A DNA stretch of 64,000 nucleotides from Pseudomonas shahriarae (GCF_014268455.2 NZ_CP077085.1:310001-374000), one strand, 5' to 3'. Positions 8,913 through 18,563 are shown, counted from the stretch's first letter. The notes: generated by a model not told the origin, from the letters alone. Numbers and translations are program-made.

Positions 8913-9125
8913 GGGGTGACTCCTGTGTATGGGACGAACTAATGACGCGATAGTAGCGGGCGCCTATCTGTTCGGGTAGTACGCAGTGAGAAGTCGTTGC
9001 CCGGAAAGGCTATTGGGGTAGTACAAAACGATCGTTATAAAATTGTACTGGTCGATTCCTAAATCAATGAAACTGTACTTGTTGCGAGGCTGAGCGCTGA
9101 TTTTTCAGCCTCCCAGAAACCACAA
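8913..9125. promoter_or_regulatory. Upstream region of the DUF2388 set with ACTGTAC-type motifs
   Basis: This AT-rich stretch carries GTAC-centred motifs at 9021-9024, 9045-9048 (ATTGTACTG) and 9072-9078 (ACTGTAC). The same heptamer recurs upstream of the neighbouring DUF1127 gene. This suggests one regulator for both, but no matching regulator gene is in the window. Confidence 0.4.
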
Positions 9126-9154
9126 AACCCGCCTCCGGTTACCCGGGGCGGGTT
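9120..9154 (-). terminator. Terminator of the DUF1127 gene
   Basis: The stem AACCCGCC / GGCGGGTT (9126-9133 and 9147-9154) extends inward through CCGG / CCGG. On the minus strand it is followed by TTTTGTG. It lies about 60 bp past the DUF1127 stop. Confidence 0.75.
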
Positions 9155-9216
9155 CTGCTACAACAATTCGGGTTGCTGGCTGTGGACCTGTTAGGTCAGG
9201 GCCAGCGGGCGCTAAA

Positions 9217-9432
9217 TCAGCGCCAGAACGGCTTGCTCAGCTCTTCGTAGCGTTGAGCTTCGCTGATCCCGGCATCGGCCAGCAGACGCGAGTCCAGACG
9301 AGCCAGTTGATGGCGGCTGGAGATGCGGCGCTGCCACAACATCAGGTTGGCGATAACGCGCAGAGGCAGGGAAGCCTGGGTGTTTACAGCTTTATCTTCG
9401 AAGAACAGTTCGGAACTGAGTGTACGTTCCAT
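9217..9432 (-). CDS. DUF1127 domain small protein
   Basis: The 71-residue protein has the DUF1127 signature in its C-terminal half: RRISSRHQLARLDSRLLADA, then GIS and a terminal PFWR. Such small arginine-rich proteins are common in proteobacteria. Some members act in phosphate, carbon or RNA metabolism, but this one has no known role. GGATGTCATC precedes the ATG at 9432. The upstream region carries several ACTGTAC-type motifs. Confidence 0.85.
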   Translation of the reverse strand: MERTLSSELFFEDKAVNTQASLPLRVIANLMLWQRRISSRHQLARLDSRLLADAGISEAQRYEELSKPFWR

Positions 9433-9749
9433 GATGACATCCTTCCGCTTGTGGCGGGATTAGGTAGTGGTTTAACTGATGCCAATGATCCTCCTCCGGC
9501 GCAAGACTCTCTAGATACAGTTCACCTGTATTGTGAGGGGCCAGTTAACTGTTTATAGCGGCTGTACTGTACGGAAATGGGGCAACTGTACCTGTCGGCA
9601 CTTATTTGGTGCGTTTTAGGCATTTTGGAGAGGGGGTGTAGGGTTTTTCGGTAGGAAATGACCGGTACAGTAGTACAGTTTTTTAAAAGATGCCGCGCTC
9701 AGTTCCGAGCGAATGCAACTGTGTTTGCATCCGCCCGGATCTGTATTGA
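9433..9749. promoter_or_regulatory. Regulatory region with clustered CTGTAC/GTACAG motifs
   Basis: About 317 bp between the DUF1127 start and the CoA-transferase stop. It contains a palindrome ATACAG-N5-CTGTAT (9515-9531), overlapping CTGTAC and TGTAC (9562-9572), ACTGTAC (9585-9591), and direct repeats GTACAG at 9665-9670 and 9673-9678. This density is far above chance for a 6-mer. A cluster of spaced direct and inverted half-sites would suit a dimeric regulator. The regulator is not identified. Confidence 0.55.
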
Positions 9750-11243
9750 TCAACCTTTGAGCATGTGCCCGGTTTCTTCCAGGTTGATGTGCCAGCTCAA
9801 GGCTTCGCGCAGGATGTGCGGGGTATGCCCGCCGATGGCGCAGGCGGCGTTGAAGTAGTTATTGAGGGCGTCACGGTAGTCCGGGTGCACGCAGTTATCG
9901 ATGATCACCCGTGCCCGCTCCCGTGGCGCCAGGCCACGCAGGTCAGCCAGGCCGATCTCGGTCACGAGGATATCGACGTCATGCTCGGTATGGTCGACAT
10001 GGCTGACCATCGGCACCACGCTGGAAATCGCCCCGCCCTTGGCAATGGATTTGGTAACAAAGATCGCCAGGTGCGCGTTGCGGGCGAAATCCCCCGAGCC
10101 GCCAATGCCGTTCATCATCCGCGTGCCGCAGATGTGGGTGGAGTTGACGTTGCCGTAGATGTCGAACTCCAGCGCCGTGTTGATGCCGATTATGCCCAGG
10201 CGCCGCACCACTTCCGGGTGGTTGGAGATTTCCTGCGGGCGCAGCACCAGCTTGTCTTTGTAGCGCTCCAGGTTGCCGAACACGTCGGCATTGCGCCGCT
10301 CTGACAAGGTGATCGAACTGCCGGAGGCAAAGCTCAGCTTGCCGGCGTCAATCAGGTCGAAGGTCGAGTCCTGGAGGACTTCGGAGTACATAGTCAGGTC
10401 TTCGAACGGCGATTCGATCAGGCCGCACATCACCGCGTTGGCGATATTGCCGATACCGGCCTGCAGTGGGCCGAGCTTGTTGGTCATGCGCCCGGCGTCC
10501 ACTTCCTGCTTGAGGAAGTTGATCAGGTGATTGGCGATCCACTGGGTGTCGCTGTCGGGCGGCGTGACCGTGGAGGCGGAATCGGCCTGGTTGGTGATGA
10601 CGATGGCGACGATCTTCTCTGGCGGGATCGGGATCGCGGTGCTGCCGATGCGATCATCCACCTTGACCAGCGGGATCGGGGTGCGGGTCGGGCGGTAGGT
10701 CGGGATATAGATGTCGTGCAGGCCTTCGAGGTTCGGATTGTGCGCCAGGTTGATCTCGATGATCACCTGCTTGGCAAAAATCGCGAAACTGGCCGAGTTG
10801 CCCACGGAGGTGGTGGGCACGATATGGCCTTGCTCGGTGATGGCCACGGCTTCAATCACTGCGATGTCCGGCAGCTTGAGCTGGTTGTTACGCAGTTGTT
10901 CGACGGTTTCCGACAGATGCTGGTCGATAAACATTACTTCGCCGGCATTGATCGCCTTGCGCAGCGTGCTATCGACCTGGAACGGCATGCGGCGCGACAG
11001 CACGCCGGCTTCGGTAAGTTGCTTGTCCAGGTCGTTGCCCAGGCTGGCGCCGGTCATCAGGGTGATTTTCAGGGGCGAGGTCTTGGCGCGTTCTGCCAGG
11101 GCGTGGGGCACAGCCTTGGCTTCACCGGCGCGGGTAAAGCCGCTCATGCCGACGGTCATACCGTCCTCGATCAGGGCGGCAGCATCGGCGGCGCTCATGA
11201 CCTTGTTCAACAGCGAAGGCAAGCGAATACGATCACGGTACAT
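9750..11243 (-). CDS. Class I CoA-transferase (succinyl-CoA:acetate / acetyl-CoA hydrolase family)
   Basis: The 497-residue protein belongs to the acetyl-CoA hydrolase/succinyl-CoA:acetate CoA-transferase family. Visible landmarks are GMTVGMSGFTRAGEAKAVP near residue 28, the probable catalytic glutamate Glu288 in TMYSEVLQD, and the glycine-rich loop GIGGSGDFARNAH near residue 385. The family moves CoA between carboxylic acids such as succinate and acetate, or propionate. It is cytoplasmic. The gene stands alone, with a terminator for pntB upstream. The acceptor acid cannot be told from sequence, so hydrolase and transferase labels are both possible; the glutamate favours transferase. Confidence 0.88.
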   Translation of the reverse strand: MYRDRIRLPSLLNKVMSAADAAALIEDGMTVGMSGFTRAGEAKAVPHALAERAKTSPLKITLMTGASLGNDLDKQLTEAGVLSRRMPFQVDSTLRKAINAGEVMFIDQHLSETVEQLRNNQLKLPDIAVIEAVAITEQGHIVPTTSVGNSASFAIFAKQVIIEINLAHNPNLEGLHDIYIPTYRPTRTPIPLVKVDDRIGSTAIPIPPEKIVAIVITNQADSASTVTPPDSDTQWIANHLINFLKQEVDAGRMTNKLGPLQAGIGNIANAVMCGLIESPFEDLTMYSEVLQDSTFDLIDAGKLSFASGSSITLSERRNADVFGNLERYKDKLVLRPQEISNHPEVVRRLGIIGINTALEFDIYGNVNSTHICGTRMMNGIGGSGDFARNAHLAIFVTKSIAKGGAISSVVPMVSHVDHTEHDVDILVTEIGLADLRGLAPRERARVIIDNCVHPDYRDALNNYFNAACAIGGHTPHILREALSWHINLEETGHMLKG

Positions 11244-11364
11244 GGATTGTTATCTCGGGCAACGGAGGCAAGGTGGGCAGTCTAGTGATTTCAAAGGCGT
11301 TCGTCCCGCTACCATGGTCGAATGCCAGGTGGCGATTTAGAGCCTTTGGTCGGGTTTTTCCCGT

Positions 11365-11401
11365 TAATAAAAAACCCCAGCCTACGGGAGGCCGGGGTTT
11401 T
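11365..11401 (-). terminator. Terminator of the pnt operon
   Basis: The stem AAAACCCC-A-GCCT / AGGC-C-GGGGTTTT (11371-11383 with 11389-11401) has a single mismatch and a 5-nt loop. It ends in a T-rich run on the minus strand and lies 23 bp after pntB. Confidence 0.88.
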
Positions 11402-11423
11402 GGGTATTGCGCTGGAGCAGTGT

Positions 11424-12860
11424 TTATTCGACAGCCTTGACCATGTCTTCAATGACCTTCTTCGCGTCGCCGAAGACCATCATGGTCTTGTCCAGGTAGA
11501 ACAGTTCGTTATCCAGGCCGGCATAACCACTGGCCATCGAGCGCTTGTTGACGATGATCGTCTTGGCCTTGAAGGCTTCGAGAATCGGCATGCCGGCGAT
11601 CGGCGATTTCGGATCGTTCTTGGCGGCCGGGTTGACCACGTCGTTGGCGCCGAGCACCAGCACCACGTCGGCCTGGCCGAACTCGGAGTTGATGTCTTCC
11701 ATCTCGAACACCTGGTCATACGGCACTTCGGCCTCGGCCAGCAGCACGTTCATGTGACCAGGCATGCGCCCGGCGACCGGGTGGATCGCGTATTTCACGG
11801 TGACGCCGCGATGGGTCAGCTTCTCGGTCAGTTCTTTAAGTGCATGCTGCGCCCGCGCTACCGCCAGGCCATAGCCTGGGACGATGATCACGGTGTCGGC
11901 GTTGGTCAGCAGGAAGGTGGCGTCGTCAGCCGAACCGGACTTCACCGGGCGCGCCTCTTTCGAACCGGCCGGCCCTGCCGCATCCGGCGTATTGCCGAAA
12001 CCGCCGAGCAGCACGTTGAAGAACGAGCGGTTCATCGCCTTGCACATGATGTACGAGAGGATCGCGCCGCTCGAACCTACCAGGGAGCCGGCAATGATCA
12101 GCATCGAGTTGTTCAGCGAGAAGCCGATACCCGCCGCAGCCCAGCCGGAGTAGCTGTTGAGCATCGACACGACTACCGGCATATCCGCGCCGCCAATCGG
12201 GATGATGATCAGCACGCCCAGCACGAAGGCCAGGGCCAGCATCAGGGCAAAGGCGCTGAGGTTGCCGGTGAACATAAACACCAGGCCCAGACCCAGGGTG
12301 GTCAGGCCCAACACCAGGTTCAATTTATGCTGGCCGCCAAACTGTACCGGTGCGCCCTGGAATAGACGGAACTTGTACTTGCCTGACAGCTTGCCGAAGG
12401 CAATCACCGAACCGGAGAAGGTAATGGCACCGATAGCGGCACCGAGGAACAGCTCCAGGCGGTTGCCCGCAGGAATCGCATCGCCCAGTTGCTTGACGAT
12501 CCCCAGGGATTGCGGCTCGACCACTGCGGCGATCGCAATAAACACCGCTGCCAGGCCGATCATGCTGTGCATGAAGGCGACCAGTTCCGGCATCTTGGTC
12601 ATTTCTACGCGCTTGGCCATGATCGAGCCGGCGGTACCGCCGACCAGCAGGCCGACAATCACGTAGCCGATGCCGGCAGTGGCAAGTTCTGCACCGAGCT
12701 TATAGATGAGGCCAACGGTGGTGAGTACCGCCAGCGCCATGCCCAGCATGCCGAACAGGTTGCCGCGTCGGGACGTGGTTGGGTGCGACAGGCCTTTGAG
12801 GGCCTGGATGAAGCAGATCGACGCGATCAGGTAGAGCGTCGTGACGAGGTTCATGCTCAT
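11424..12860 (-). CDS. pntB: NAD(P) transhydrogenase subunit beta
   Basis: This 478-residue protein is the membrane and NADP(H)-binding subunit of the proton-translocating transhydrogenase. About nine membrane segments fill residues 1-265. The C-terminal domain III binds NADP(H), with the loop VPGYGLAVARAQHAL and the later GANDVVNPAAKNDP, KRSMASGYAGLDN and KTMMVFGDAKK. It uses the proton gradient to reduce NADP+ with NADH. It overlaps the pntAb stop codon by one base and is the last gene of the operon, followed by a clear terminator. Confidence 0.97.
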   Translation of the reverse strand: MSMNLVTTLYLIASICFIQALKGLSHPTTSRRGNLFGMLGMALAVLTTVGLIYKLGAELATAGIGYVIVGLLVGGTAGSIMAKRVEMTKMPELVAFMHSMIGLAAVFIAIAAVVEPQSLGIVKQLGDAIPAGNRLELFLGAAIGAITFSGSVIAFGKLSGKYKFRLFQGAPVQFGGQHKLNLVLGLTTLGLGLVFMFTGNLSAFALMLALAFVLGVLIIIPIGGADMPVVVSMLNSYSGWAAAGIGFSLNNSMLIIAGSLVGSSGAILSYIMCKAMNRSFFNVLLGGFGNTPDAAGPAGSKEARPVKSGSADDATFLLTNADTVIIVPGYGLAVARAQHALKELTEKLTHRGVTVKYAIHPVAGRMPGHMNVLLAEAEVPYDQVFEMEDINSEFGQADVVLVLGANDVVNPAAKNDPKSPIAGMPILEAFKAKTIIVNKRSMASGYAGLDNELFYLDKTMMVFGDAKKVIEDMVKAVE

Positions 12861-13180
12861 TACTTCTGCACCTCTTCTTTAGCCTTGGGCGCTTTCTTCT
12901 TGAACATCTCAAGCATCCTACGGGTAACCAGGAAGCCGCCGAACACGTTAACGGCAGCCAGGGCCACGGCCAGGGTGCCCATGGTCTTGCCCAGTGGCGT
13001 GACGGTGAGTGCGGCGGCGAGCATGGCGCCGACGATCACAATCGCCGAGATTGCATTGGTCACGGCCATCAACGGCGTATGCAGCGCGGGGGTGACGTTC
13101 CAGACCACGTGGTAACCGACATAAATCGCCAGCACGAAGATGATCAGGTTGTAGATACCGGGGGAGATAAGCTCTTCCAT
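12860..13180 (-). CDS. pntAb: NAD(P) transhydrogenase subunit alpha, membrane part
   Basis: The 106-residue protein carries the three to four membrane helices that form the C-terminal end of the alpha subunit in enzymes with an undivided alpha chain. The start [20 protein letters not shown] and the stretch [20 protein letters not shown] are typical. It lies between pntAa (15 bp apart) and pntB (touching), as in other three-gene pnt operons. Confidence 0.95.
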   Translation of the reverse strand: MEELISPGIYNLIIFVLAIYVGYHVVWNVTPALHTPLMAVTNAISAIVIVGAMLAAALTVTPLGKTMGTLAVALAAVNVFGGFLVTRRMLEMFKKKAPKAKEEVQK

Positions 13181-13195
13181 CGTCTGAATCCCTGC

Positions 13196-14317
13196 TTAGG
13201 CGTTTTTGCGGATGACTTGGCCGTCGCGGCACATCAGGCACGCGGCGACGATGTCGTCTTCGAGGTTGATTTCAAACTGCCCTTCCTTGGTGAAGACCAG
13301 CTTCAGGAAGTCCAGCAGGTTGCGCGCGTAAAGGGCTGAAGCGTCGGCAGCGACGGCACCGGCAAGGTTGGTCGGGCCGCAAATGGTCACGCCGTTCTCC
13401 ACCACCACCTGGTCGGCGACGGTCAGTGGGCAGTTGCCACCTTGGGCGGCGGCCAGGTCGATCACCACGGAGCCTGGCTTCATCTGGGCGACGGTTTCGG
13501 CGCTCAGCAACGTCGGGGCCTTGCGACCCGGGATCAGGGCGGTGGTGATGACGATGTCGGCTTGCTTGGCGCGCTCATGCACGGCCAGGGCCTGACGCTG
13601 CATCCAACTGGTGGGCATGGGGCGTGCGTAGCCGCCGACACCGACGGCGCATTCGCGCTCTTCATCGGTCTCGTAGGGCACGTCGACGAACTTGGCGCCG
13701 AGGGATTCGATCTGTTCCTTCACGGCCGGACGGACGTCGGACGCTTCGATGACGGCACCCAGGCGTTTCGCCGTAGCGATGGCCTGCAGGCCGGCCACAC
13801 CAGCACCGAGGATCAGCACACGGGCGGCTTTCACCGTACCGGCGGCAGTCATCAGCATCGGCATGAAGCGCGGGTAGTGATGGGCCGCGAGCAACACCGC
13901 CTTGTAGCCGGCAATGTTGGCCTGGGACGACAGCACATCCAGGCTCTGCGCACGGGAGGTGCGCGGGGCGGCCTCCAGGGCGAAGGCAGTGATGCCATGT
14001 TCGGCCAGGCGGGTGATGGTTTCGTTGCTGAACGGATTGAGCATGCCCACCAACACGGTGCCGCTTTTAATCAGCGTCAGTTCGCTGTCGCTGGGGGCGA
14101 CCACCTTGAGAATCAGCTCGGCGCCAAACGCGTCGCTGGCACTGCCAATGGTTGCGCCTGCCGCTTCATAGGTACTGTCGACGACGCTGGCATTGATGCC
14201 TGCGCCGCTTTGTACAGTGACCTTATGGCCCTGGCCGATCAGCTTCTTGATGGTTTCCGGGGTTGCAGCAACCCGCGTTTCACCGGTCTGGGTTTCGAGA
14301 GGAACACCAATGTGCAC
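13196..14317 (-). CDS. pntAa: NAD(P) transhydrogenase subunit alpha, NAD(H)-binding part
   Basis: The 373-residue soluble domain I resembles alanine dehydrogenase. The N-terminal HIGVPLETQTGETRVAATPE and the Rossmann loop GAGVAGLQAIATAKRLGA are both clear. A GTG start at 14317 is chosen because AGGAG lies 7 bp upstream and the family begins with (M)HIGVP. The longer frame to 14407 adds 30 unrelated residues. It binds NAD(H) and passes hydride to PntB. First gene of the three-gene operon. Confidence 0.95.
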   Translation of the reverse strand: MHIGVPLETQTGETRVAATPETIKKLIGQGHKVTVQSGAGINASVVDSTYEAAGATIGSASDAFGAELILKVVAPSDSELTLIKSGTVLVGMLNPFSNETITRLAEHGITAFALEAAPRTSRAQSLDVLSSQANIAGYKAVLLAAHHYPRFMPMLMTAAGTVKAARVLILGAGVAGLQAIATAKRLGAVIEASDVRPAVKEQIESLGAKFVDVPYETDEERECAVGVGGYARPMPTSWMQRQALAVHERAKQADIVITTALIPGRKAPTLLSAETVAQMKPGSVVIDLAAAQGGNCPLTVADQVVVENGVTICGPTNLAGAVAADASALYARNLLDFLKLVFTKEGQFEINLEDDIVAACLMCRDGQVIRKNA

Positions 14318-14766
14318 GTCAAATCTCCTGCATGATCTTTTTGCTTTTGATTTTTGTAAAAAGGCCAGTGCACCGCGAGTGGCGCAACTGGGGCGGCCGA
14401 TCAGCACGACCCCGCTGAAATGACAGCAGGGCGCGGCATTTTGCAGGCGAACTTTACGGCCTTCAAGGGATTATGACGGGTGACGAAAAATTAACTACAA
14501 GTCACCCTGTGACTGATTGTCGCAACGTGCCGAAATAACCTCTTTGAATACAGGTGTTTAAAGGCTTCGGGCGAAAAAAGACAATTTTTGCAATTGTCGT
14601 CATGAATAGCGGGTCATGGGGGGTGAATAACCCCTGTAGCGCTGATAGCTATTGGCTTTCAGGTCATTTTTGCATTGATCGGTACAGTCTGTCTAAAGGC
14701 GACATATATTTATATCTGTAGTGCTATAAATTATCTGACTACAAGGTCAGTAAATATCACGGGCGT
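14318..14766. other. Intergenic region upstream of the pnt operon
   Basis: About 450 bp without a gene. It holds the pnt promoter (minus strand) and the 3' end of the LysR transcript. A perfect palindrome GACAATT-N5-AATTGTC lies at 14580-14598 and could be an operator. The part from 14640 to 14760 is unusually AT-rich (for example ACATATATTTATATCTG). No further signal could be assigned. Confidence 0.5.
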
Positions 14767-15666
14767 CTAGAACTGGTGGCTGTAGCGTTGTGCCTGATCA
14801 ACCAGCCAGTCTCGAAAGGCGCGCAGCGACGCGGATTCGACCTTTCTCTCGGGAATCATCAAGTAATAAGCCTTGCTGCTGGTCAGCGCCTGCGGGTTGG
14901 CGATCACCAATTGCTTCTCGCCCAGTTCGCGTTGAATAAGGAACGGTGGGATCAGCGCAATGCCCATGTCATGCATGGCCGCCTGGGACAGCATGGAGAA
15001 TAGTTCGTAACGCGGGCCTGTCATGTCCCGGGGGATATTCAGTTGCTGGGCGTTGAACCACTGGCGCCAGGCGTAGGGCCGTGTGGTTTGCTGTAGCAGC
15101 GGCAGTTCGGCGATTTCCTCTGCGCTGAAGTGCGAGCGGTTCTCCAGCAATCGCGGGCTACAAACGGGAACCGGGTTTTCGCCCATCAGTCGGTGGGATT
15201 CGGTCCCGGACCAGTCGGCATCGCCGAAATAGACCGCGGCATCGAATTGCGTATCGGCAAACAGGAATGGGCGGGTGCGGTTGGTCAGGTTCACCGTGAC
15301 TTCGGGGTGTTGCTGCTGGAAGTCCTTGAGGCGCGGGATCAGCCACTGCGTGCCGAACGTGGGCACTACTGCCAGCTCGATGACATTGGCGCCCTGCTGG
15401 CCCATCACTGAGAGAGTGTCGCGCTCCACGGCATCTAGTTGCGTCGCGACCCGCCGGCTATAGGAAAGCCCGGCTTCCGTGAGCTTTACACCACGTCGCG
15501 AGCGTCGAAACAGTTCGACACTCAAAAACTCCTCGAGGCTGGCGATCTGTCGGCAGATTGCGCCCTGGGTAATGGATAGCTCCTGCGCGGCCTTGGTAAA
15601 GCTCTCGTGGCGGGCTGCCGCTTCAAAACTGACCAGGGCCGTGGTGCTGGGGATCTTCCTGCGCAT
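14767..15666 (-). CDS. gcdR: LysR family regulator, divergent from gcdH
   Basis: The 299-residue protein has an N-terminal winged helix (SFEAAARHESFTKAAQELSI, with GAICRQIASLEEFLSVELF) and a LysR effector-binding domain of the GcvA subtype. The ATG at 15666 is used; the frame also allows a GTG five codons earlier. It is transcribed away from gcdH across a 157-bp gap, the usual setting for a LysR activator of the adjacent operon. In pseudomonads the regulator in this place is GcdR, which responds to glutarate. The name rests on context, not on a specific residue. Confidence 0.85.
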   Translation of the reverse strand: MRRKIPSTTALVSFEAAARHESFTKAAQELSITQGAICRQIASLEEFLSVELFRRSRRGVKLTEAGLSYSRRVATQLDAVERDTLSVMGQQGANVIELAVVPTFGTQWLIPRLKDFQQQHPEVTVNLTNRTRPFLFADTQFDAAVYFGDADWSGTESHRLMGENPVPVCSPRLLENRSHFSAEEIAELPLLQQTTRPYAWRQWFNAQQLNIPRDMTGPRYELFSMLSQAAMHDMGIALIPPFLIQRELGEKQLVIANPQALTSSKAYYLMIPERKVESASLRAFRDWLVDQAQRYSHQF

Positions 15667-15823
15667 GTACCGTCGCCTCACTAATAAAGAGCAGTTTTGC
15701 CCTTTTCAATCATTACGAAGTGAGAAATTAGCACAAGCCTATGCAAAAACCTCGTTTGCCCTCCTCGCCTGTCCGGCCTAGGCTCCATGCACGACTTTTG
15801 ATTTACTTCGCGAGGACTCACTC

Positions 15824-17005
15824 ATGGGCGGTAAGGCAAGCTTCAACTGGATCGATCCACTGCTGCTGGATCAACAGCTCACAGAAGAAGAGCGCATGGT
15901 GCGCGACAGCGCTGAGCAATTTGCCCAGGACAAGCTGGCACCGCGTGTGCTGGAAGCCTTCCGTCATGAAAAGACCGATCCTGCAATTTTCCGTGAAATG
16001 GGCGAGACCGGCCTGCTCGGCGCGATGATCCCCGAGCAGTACGGTGGCAGTGGCTTGAACTACGTCAGCTACGGCTTGATTGCCCGTGAAGTGGAGCGTG
16101 TCGACTCCGGCTACCGCTCGATGATGAGCGTGCAGTCGTCCCTCGTCATGGTGCCGATCAATGAGTTCGGTACTGAGGCGCAAAAACAGAAGTACCTGCC
16201 CAAGCTGGCCTCGGGTGAGTGGATTGGTTGTTTCGGCCTGACCGAGCCCAACCACGGTTCGGACCCGGGCGCGATGATTACCCGTGCGCGCAAGGTGGAT
16301 GGCGGCTACAGCCTTACCGGCAGCAAGATGTGGATCACCAACAGCCCGATTGCCGATGTGTTTGTGGTCTGGGGCAAGGACGACGCCGGCGATATCCGTG
16401 GTTTTGTCCTGGAGAAGGGCTGGAAAGGCCTGAGTGCCCCGGCGATTCACGGCAAGGTCGGCCTGCGCGCTTCGATCACCGGCGAAATCGTCATGGATAA
16501 CGTGTTCGTTCCCGAAGAAAACATCTTCCCCGATGTGCGCGGCTTGAAAGGGCCGTTCACCTGCTTGAACTCGGCGCGCTACGGCATCTCCTGGGGCGCG
16601 TTGGGGGCAGCGGAGTTCTGCTGGCACACGGCGCGCCAGTACACCCTTGATCGCCAGCAGTTCGGGCGTCCATTGGCTGCCACACAATTGATCCAGAAAA
16701 AGCTCGCCGATATGCAGACCGAGATCACTCTCGCCCTGCAGGGTTGCCTGCGTCTGGGGCGGATGAAGGATGAAGGAACGGCGGCGGTGGAGATCACTTC
16801 GATCATGAAGCGTAACTCCTGCGGCAAATCCCTGGATATCGCCCGTATGGCTCGTGACATGCTGGGTGGCAACGGTATCTCCGATGAGTTCGGGATCGCC
16901 CGGCACCTGGTCAACCTGGAAGTGGTGAATACCTACGAAGGCACGCATGACGTCCATGCGCTGATCCTCGGACGTGCACAGACTGGTATCCAGGCGTTCT
17001 ATTAA
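15824..17005 (+). CDS. gcdH: Glutaryl-CoA dehydrogenase
   Basis: This 393-residue acyl-CoA dehydrogenase converts glutaryl-CoA to crotonyl-CoA plus CO2, using FAD and electron-transfer flavoprotein, in lysine and glutarate breakdown. Diagnostic segments are the ACAD motif [16 protein letters not shown], the FAD loop [20 protein letters not shown], and the catalytic glutamate Glu372 in [17 protein letters not shown]. The match to glutaryl-CoA dehydrogenase over other ACADs is strong along the whole length. ACTC and GAGGACTCACTC precede the ATG. gcdG follows 13 bp later in the same operon. Confidence 0.96.
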   Translation: MGGKASFNWIDPLLLDQQLTEEERMVRDSAEQFAQDKLAPRVLEAFRHEKTDPAIFREMGETGLLGAMIPEQYGGSGLNYVSYGLIAREVERVDSGYRSMMSVQSSLVMVPINEFGTEAQKQKYLPKLASGEWIGCFGLTEPNHGSDPGAMITRARKVDGGYSLTGSKMWITNSPIADVFVVWGKDDAGDIRGFVLEKGWKGLSAPAIHGKVGLRASITGEIVMDNVFVPEENIFPDVRGLKGPFTCLNSARYGISWGALGAAEFCWHTARQYTLDRQQFGRPLAATQLIQKKLADMQTEITLALQGCLRLGRMKDEGTAAVEITSIMKRNSCGKSLDIARMARDMLGGNGISDEFGIARHLVNLEVVNTYEGTHDVHALILGRAQTGIQAFY

Positions 17006-17018
17006 TAGGAGTGTGACC

Positions 17019-18239
17019 ATGGGCGCGCTATCGCATCTGCGGGTACTGGATTTGTCACGGGTGCTGGCAGGGCCCTGGGCCGGGCAGATTCTTGCGGATC
17101 TCGGGGCCGAGGTGATCAAGGTCGAGCGACCTGGCAGTGGCGACGATACGCGCGCCTGGGGGCCGCCGTTCCTTAAGGACGCTTATGGTGAGAACACCAC
17201 TGAGGCGTCCTACTACTTATCGGCCAACCGTAATAAGGAGTCGGTGACTATCGACTTCACCCGGCCGGAGGGGCAGAAGCTGGTCCGGGACCTCGCGGCG
17301 AAGTCGGATATCTTGATCGAGAATTTCAAGGTTGGCGGTTTGGCGGCGTATGGCCTGGACTATGAGTCGCTCAAGGAGCTCAACCCGGAGCTGATCTACT
17401 GCTCTATCACAGGGTTTGGCCAGACCGGGCCGTATGCGGCGCGCGCGGGCTATGACTTTATGATCCAGGGGTTGGGCGGGCTGATGAGTCTGACGGGGCG
17501 TCCCGAGGGTGATGAGGGCGAAGGTCCGGTCAAGGTGGGTGTGGCACTGACCGACATTTTGACCGGGCTTTACTCTACGGTGGCGATTCTGGCGGCGTTG
17601 GCGCACCGCGACCATGATGGTGGCGGCCAGCATATTGATATGGCGTTGCTGGATGTCCAGGTGGCTTGCCTGGCTAATCAGGCGATGAATTACCTGACGA
17701 CGGGTGTATCGCCCAAGCGGCTGGGCAATGCACATCCGAATATCGTGCCGTATCAGGACTTTCCCACCGCTGACGGCGATTTCATCCTGACCGTGGGTAA
17801 CGACAGTCAGTTTCGCAAGTTTGCCCAGGTTGCCGGGCAGCCACAGTGGGCTGATGATCCGCGGTTTGCTACTAATAAGCTGCGGGTGGCCAATCGGGCG
17901 GTGCTCATTCCATTGATTCGCCAGGCCACAGTGTTCAAGACCACCGCCGAGTGGGTGAGCCAACTGGAGCAGGTCGGTGTGCCCTGTGGGCCGATCAATG
18001 ATCTGGCGCAGGTGTTTGCCGATCCTCAAGTGCAGGCGCGCGGGTTGGCTATAGAGTTGCCGCATCCGCTGGCAGGCAAGGTGCCGCAGGTGGGGAGCCC
18101 TATGCGGCTGTCCAAGACGCCGGTGGAGTATCGCAGTGCGCCGCCTCTGCTGGGCGAACATACGGCTCAGGTGCTAAGCCAGGTACTGGGATTGGGGGCG
18201 GCCCATGTGGCGGCTTTAAAGGAGGCGGGGGTCATTTGA
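17019..18239 (+). CDS. gcdG: CaiB/BaiF family CoA-transferase (succinyl-CoA:glutarate type)
   Basis: The 406-residue class III CoA-transferase has the family start LRVLDLSRVLAGPWAGQIL and the region IDMALLDVQVACLANQAM, which holds the aspartate (LLDVQ) that forms the acyl intermediate. Next to gcdH it most likely activates glutarate to glutaryl-CoA with succinyl-CoA as donor, matching mammalian SUGCT. The ATG at 17019 follows TAGGAGTGTGACC; the longer frame from 16974 would overlap gcdH. Codon use differs somewhat from gcdH (more GGG, GCG and TAT), but nothing suggests recent transfer. Confidence 0.9.
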   Translation: MGALSHLRVLDLSRVLAGPWAGQILADLGAEVIKVERPGSGDDTRAWGPPFLKDAYGENTTEASYYLSANRNKESVTIDFTRPEGQKLVRDLAAKSDILIENFKVGGLAAYGLDYESLKELNPELIYCSITGFGQTGPYAARAGYDFMIQGLGGLMSLTGRPEGDEGEGPVKVGVALTDILTGLYSTVAILAALAHRDHDGGGQHIDMALLDVQVACLANQAMNYLTTGVSPKRLGNAHPNIVPYQDFPTADGDFILTVGNDSQFRKFAQVAGQPQWADDPRFATNKLRVANRAVLIPLIRQATVFKTTAEWVSQLEQVGVPCGPINDLAQVFADPQVQARGLAIELPHPLAGKVPQVGSPMRLSKTPVEYRSAPPLLGEHTAQVLSQVLGLGAAHVAALKEAGVI

Positions 18240-18332
18240 GGTGTTTCTTCTATATAGAGGGGGTTTCTATATAGAAAGGTTGGTTGTTTTTTAAACGATC
18301 GTAACTAATTGATAGAAAAGCAAAATTAAGGG

Positions 18333-18360
18333 TTGACGGCAGATTCTGGAAGTCTATAAT
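18333..18360 (+). promoter_or_regulatory. rrn promoter P1
   Basis: TTGACG (18333-18338) and a perfect TATAAT (18355-18360) are separated by 16 bp. AT-rich sequence lies upstream. Confidence 0.85.
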
Positions 18361-18535
18361 TCGCCCCACTTCCGGCGCAGTCGAAACGGAAAACTCCTTG
18401 GTAAACAAAGAGTTACGCAGAATTCGACAGCGAGTTGCTTCAGATCATCGAAGCCCAGAAGGAGTTGGTAGAGCAGTGTTGTTTGGCTCTATTAACGTTT
18501 CGATCCTCTCGGTCGAAAGCGGAGAAAAAGAGGTG

Positions 18536-18563
18536 TTGACAGCAGCGTGTAACGCTGTAGAAT
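18536..18563 (+). promoter_or_regulatory. rrn promoter P2
   Basis: TTGACA (18536-18541) and TAGAAT (18558-18563) are 16 bp apart. A GC-rich discriminator (TCGCCTCCCG) follows, as expected for a growth-rate and ppGpp controlled promoter. Confidence 0.85.
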
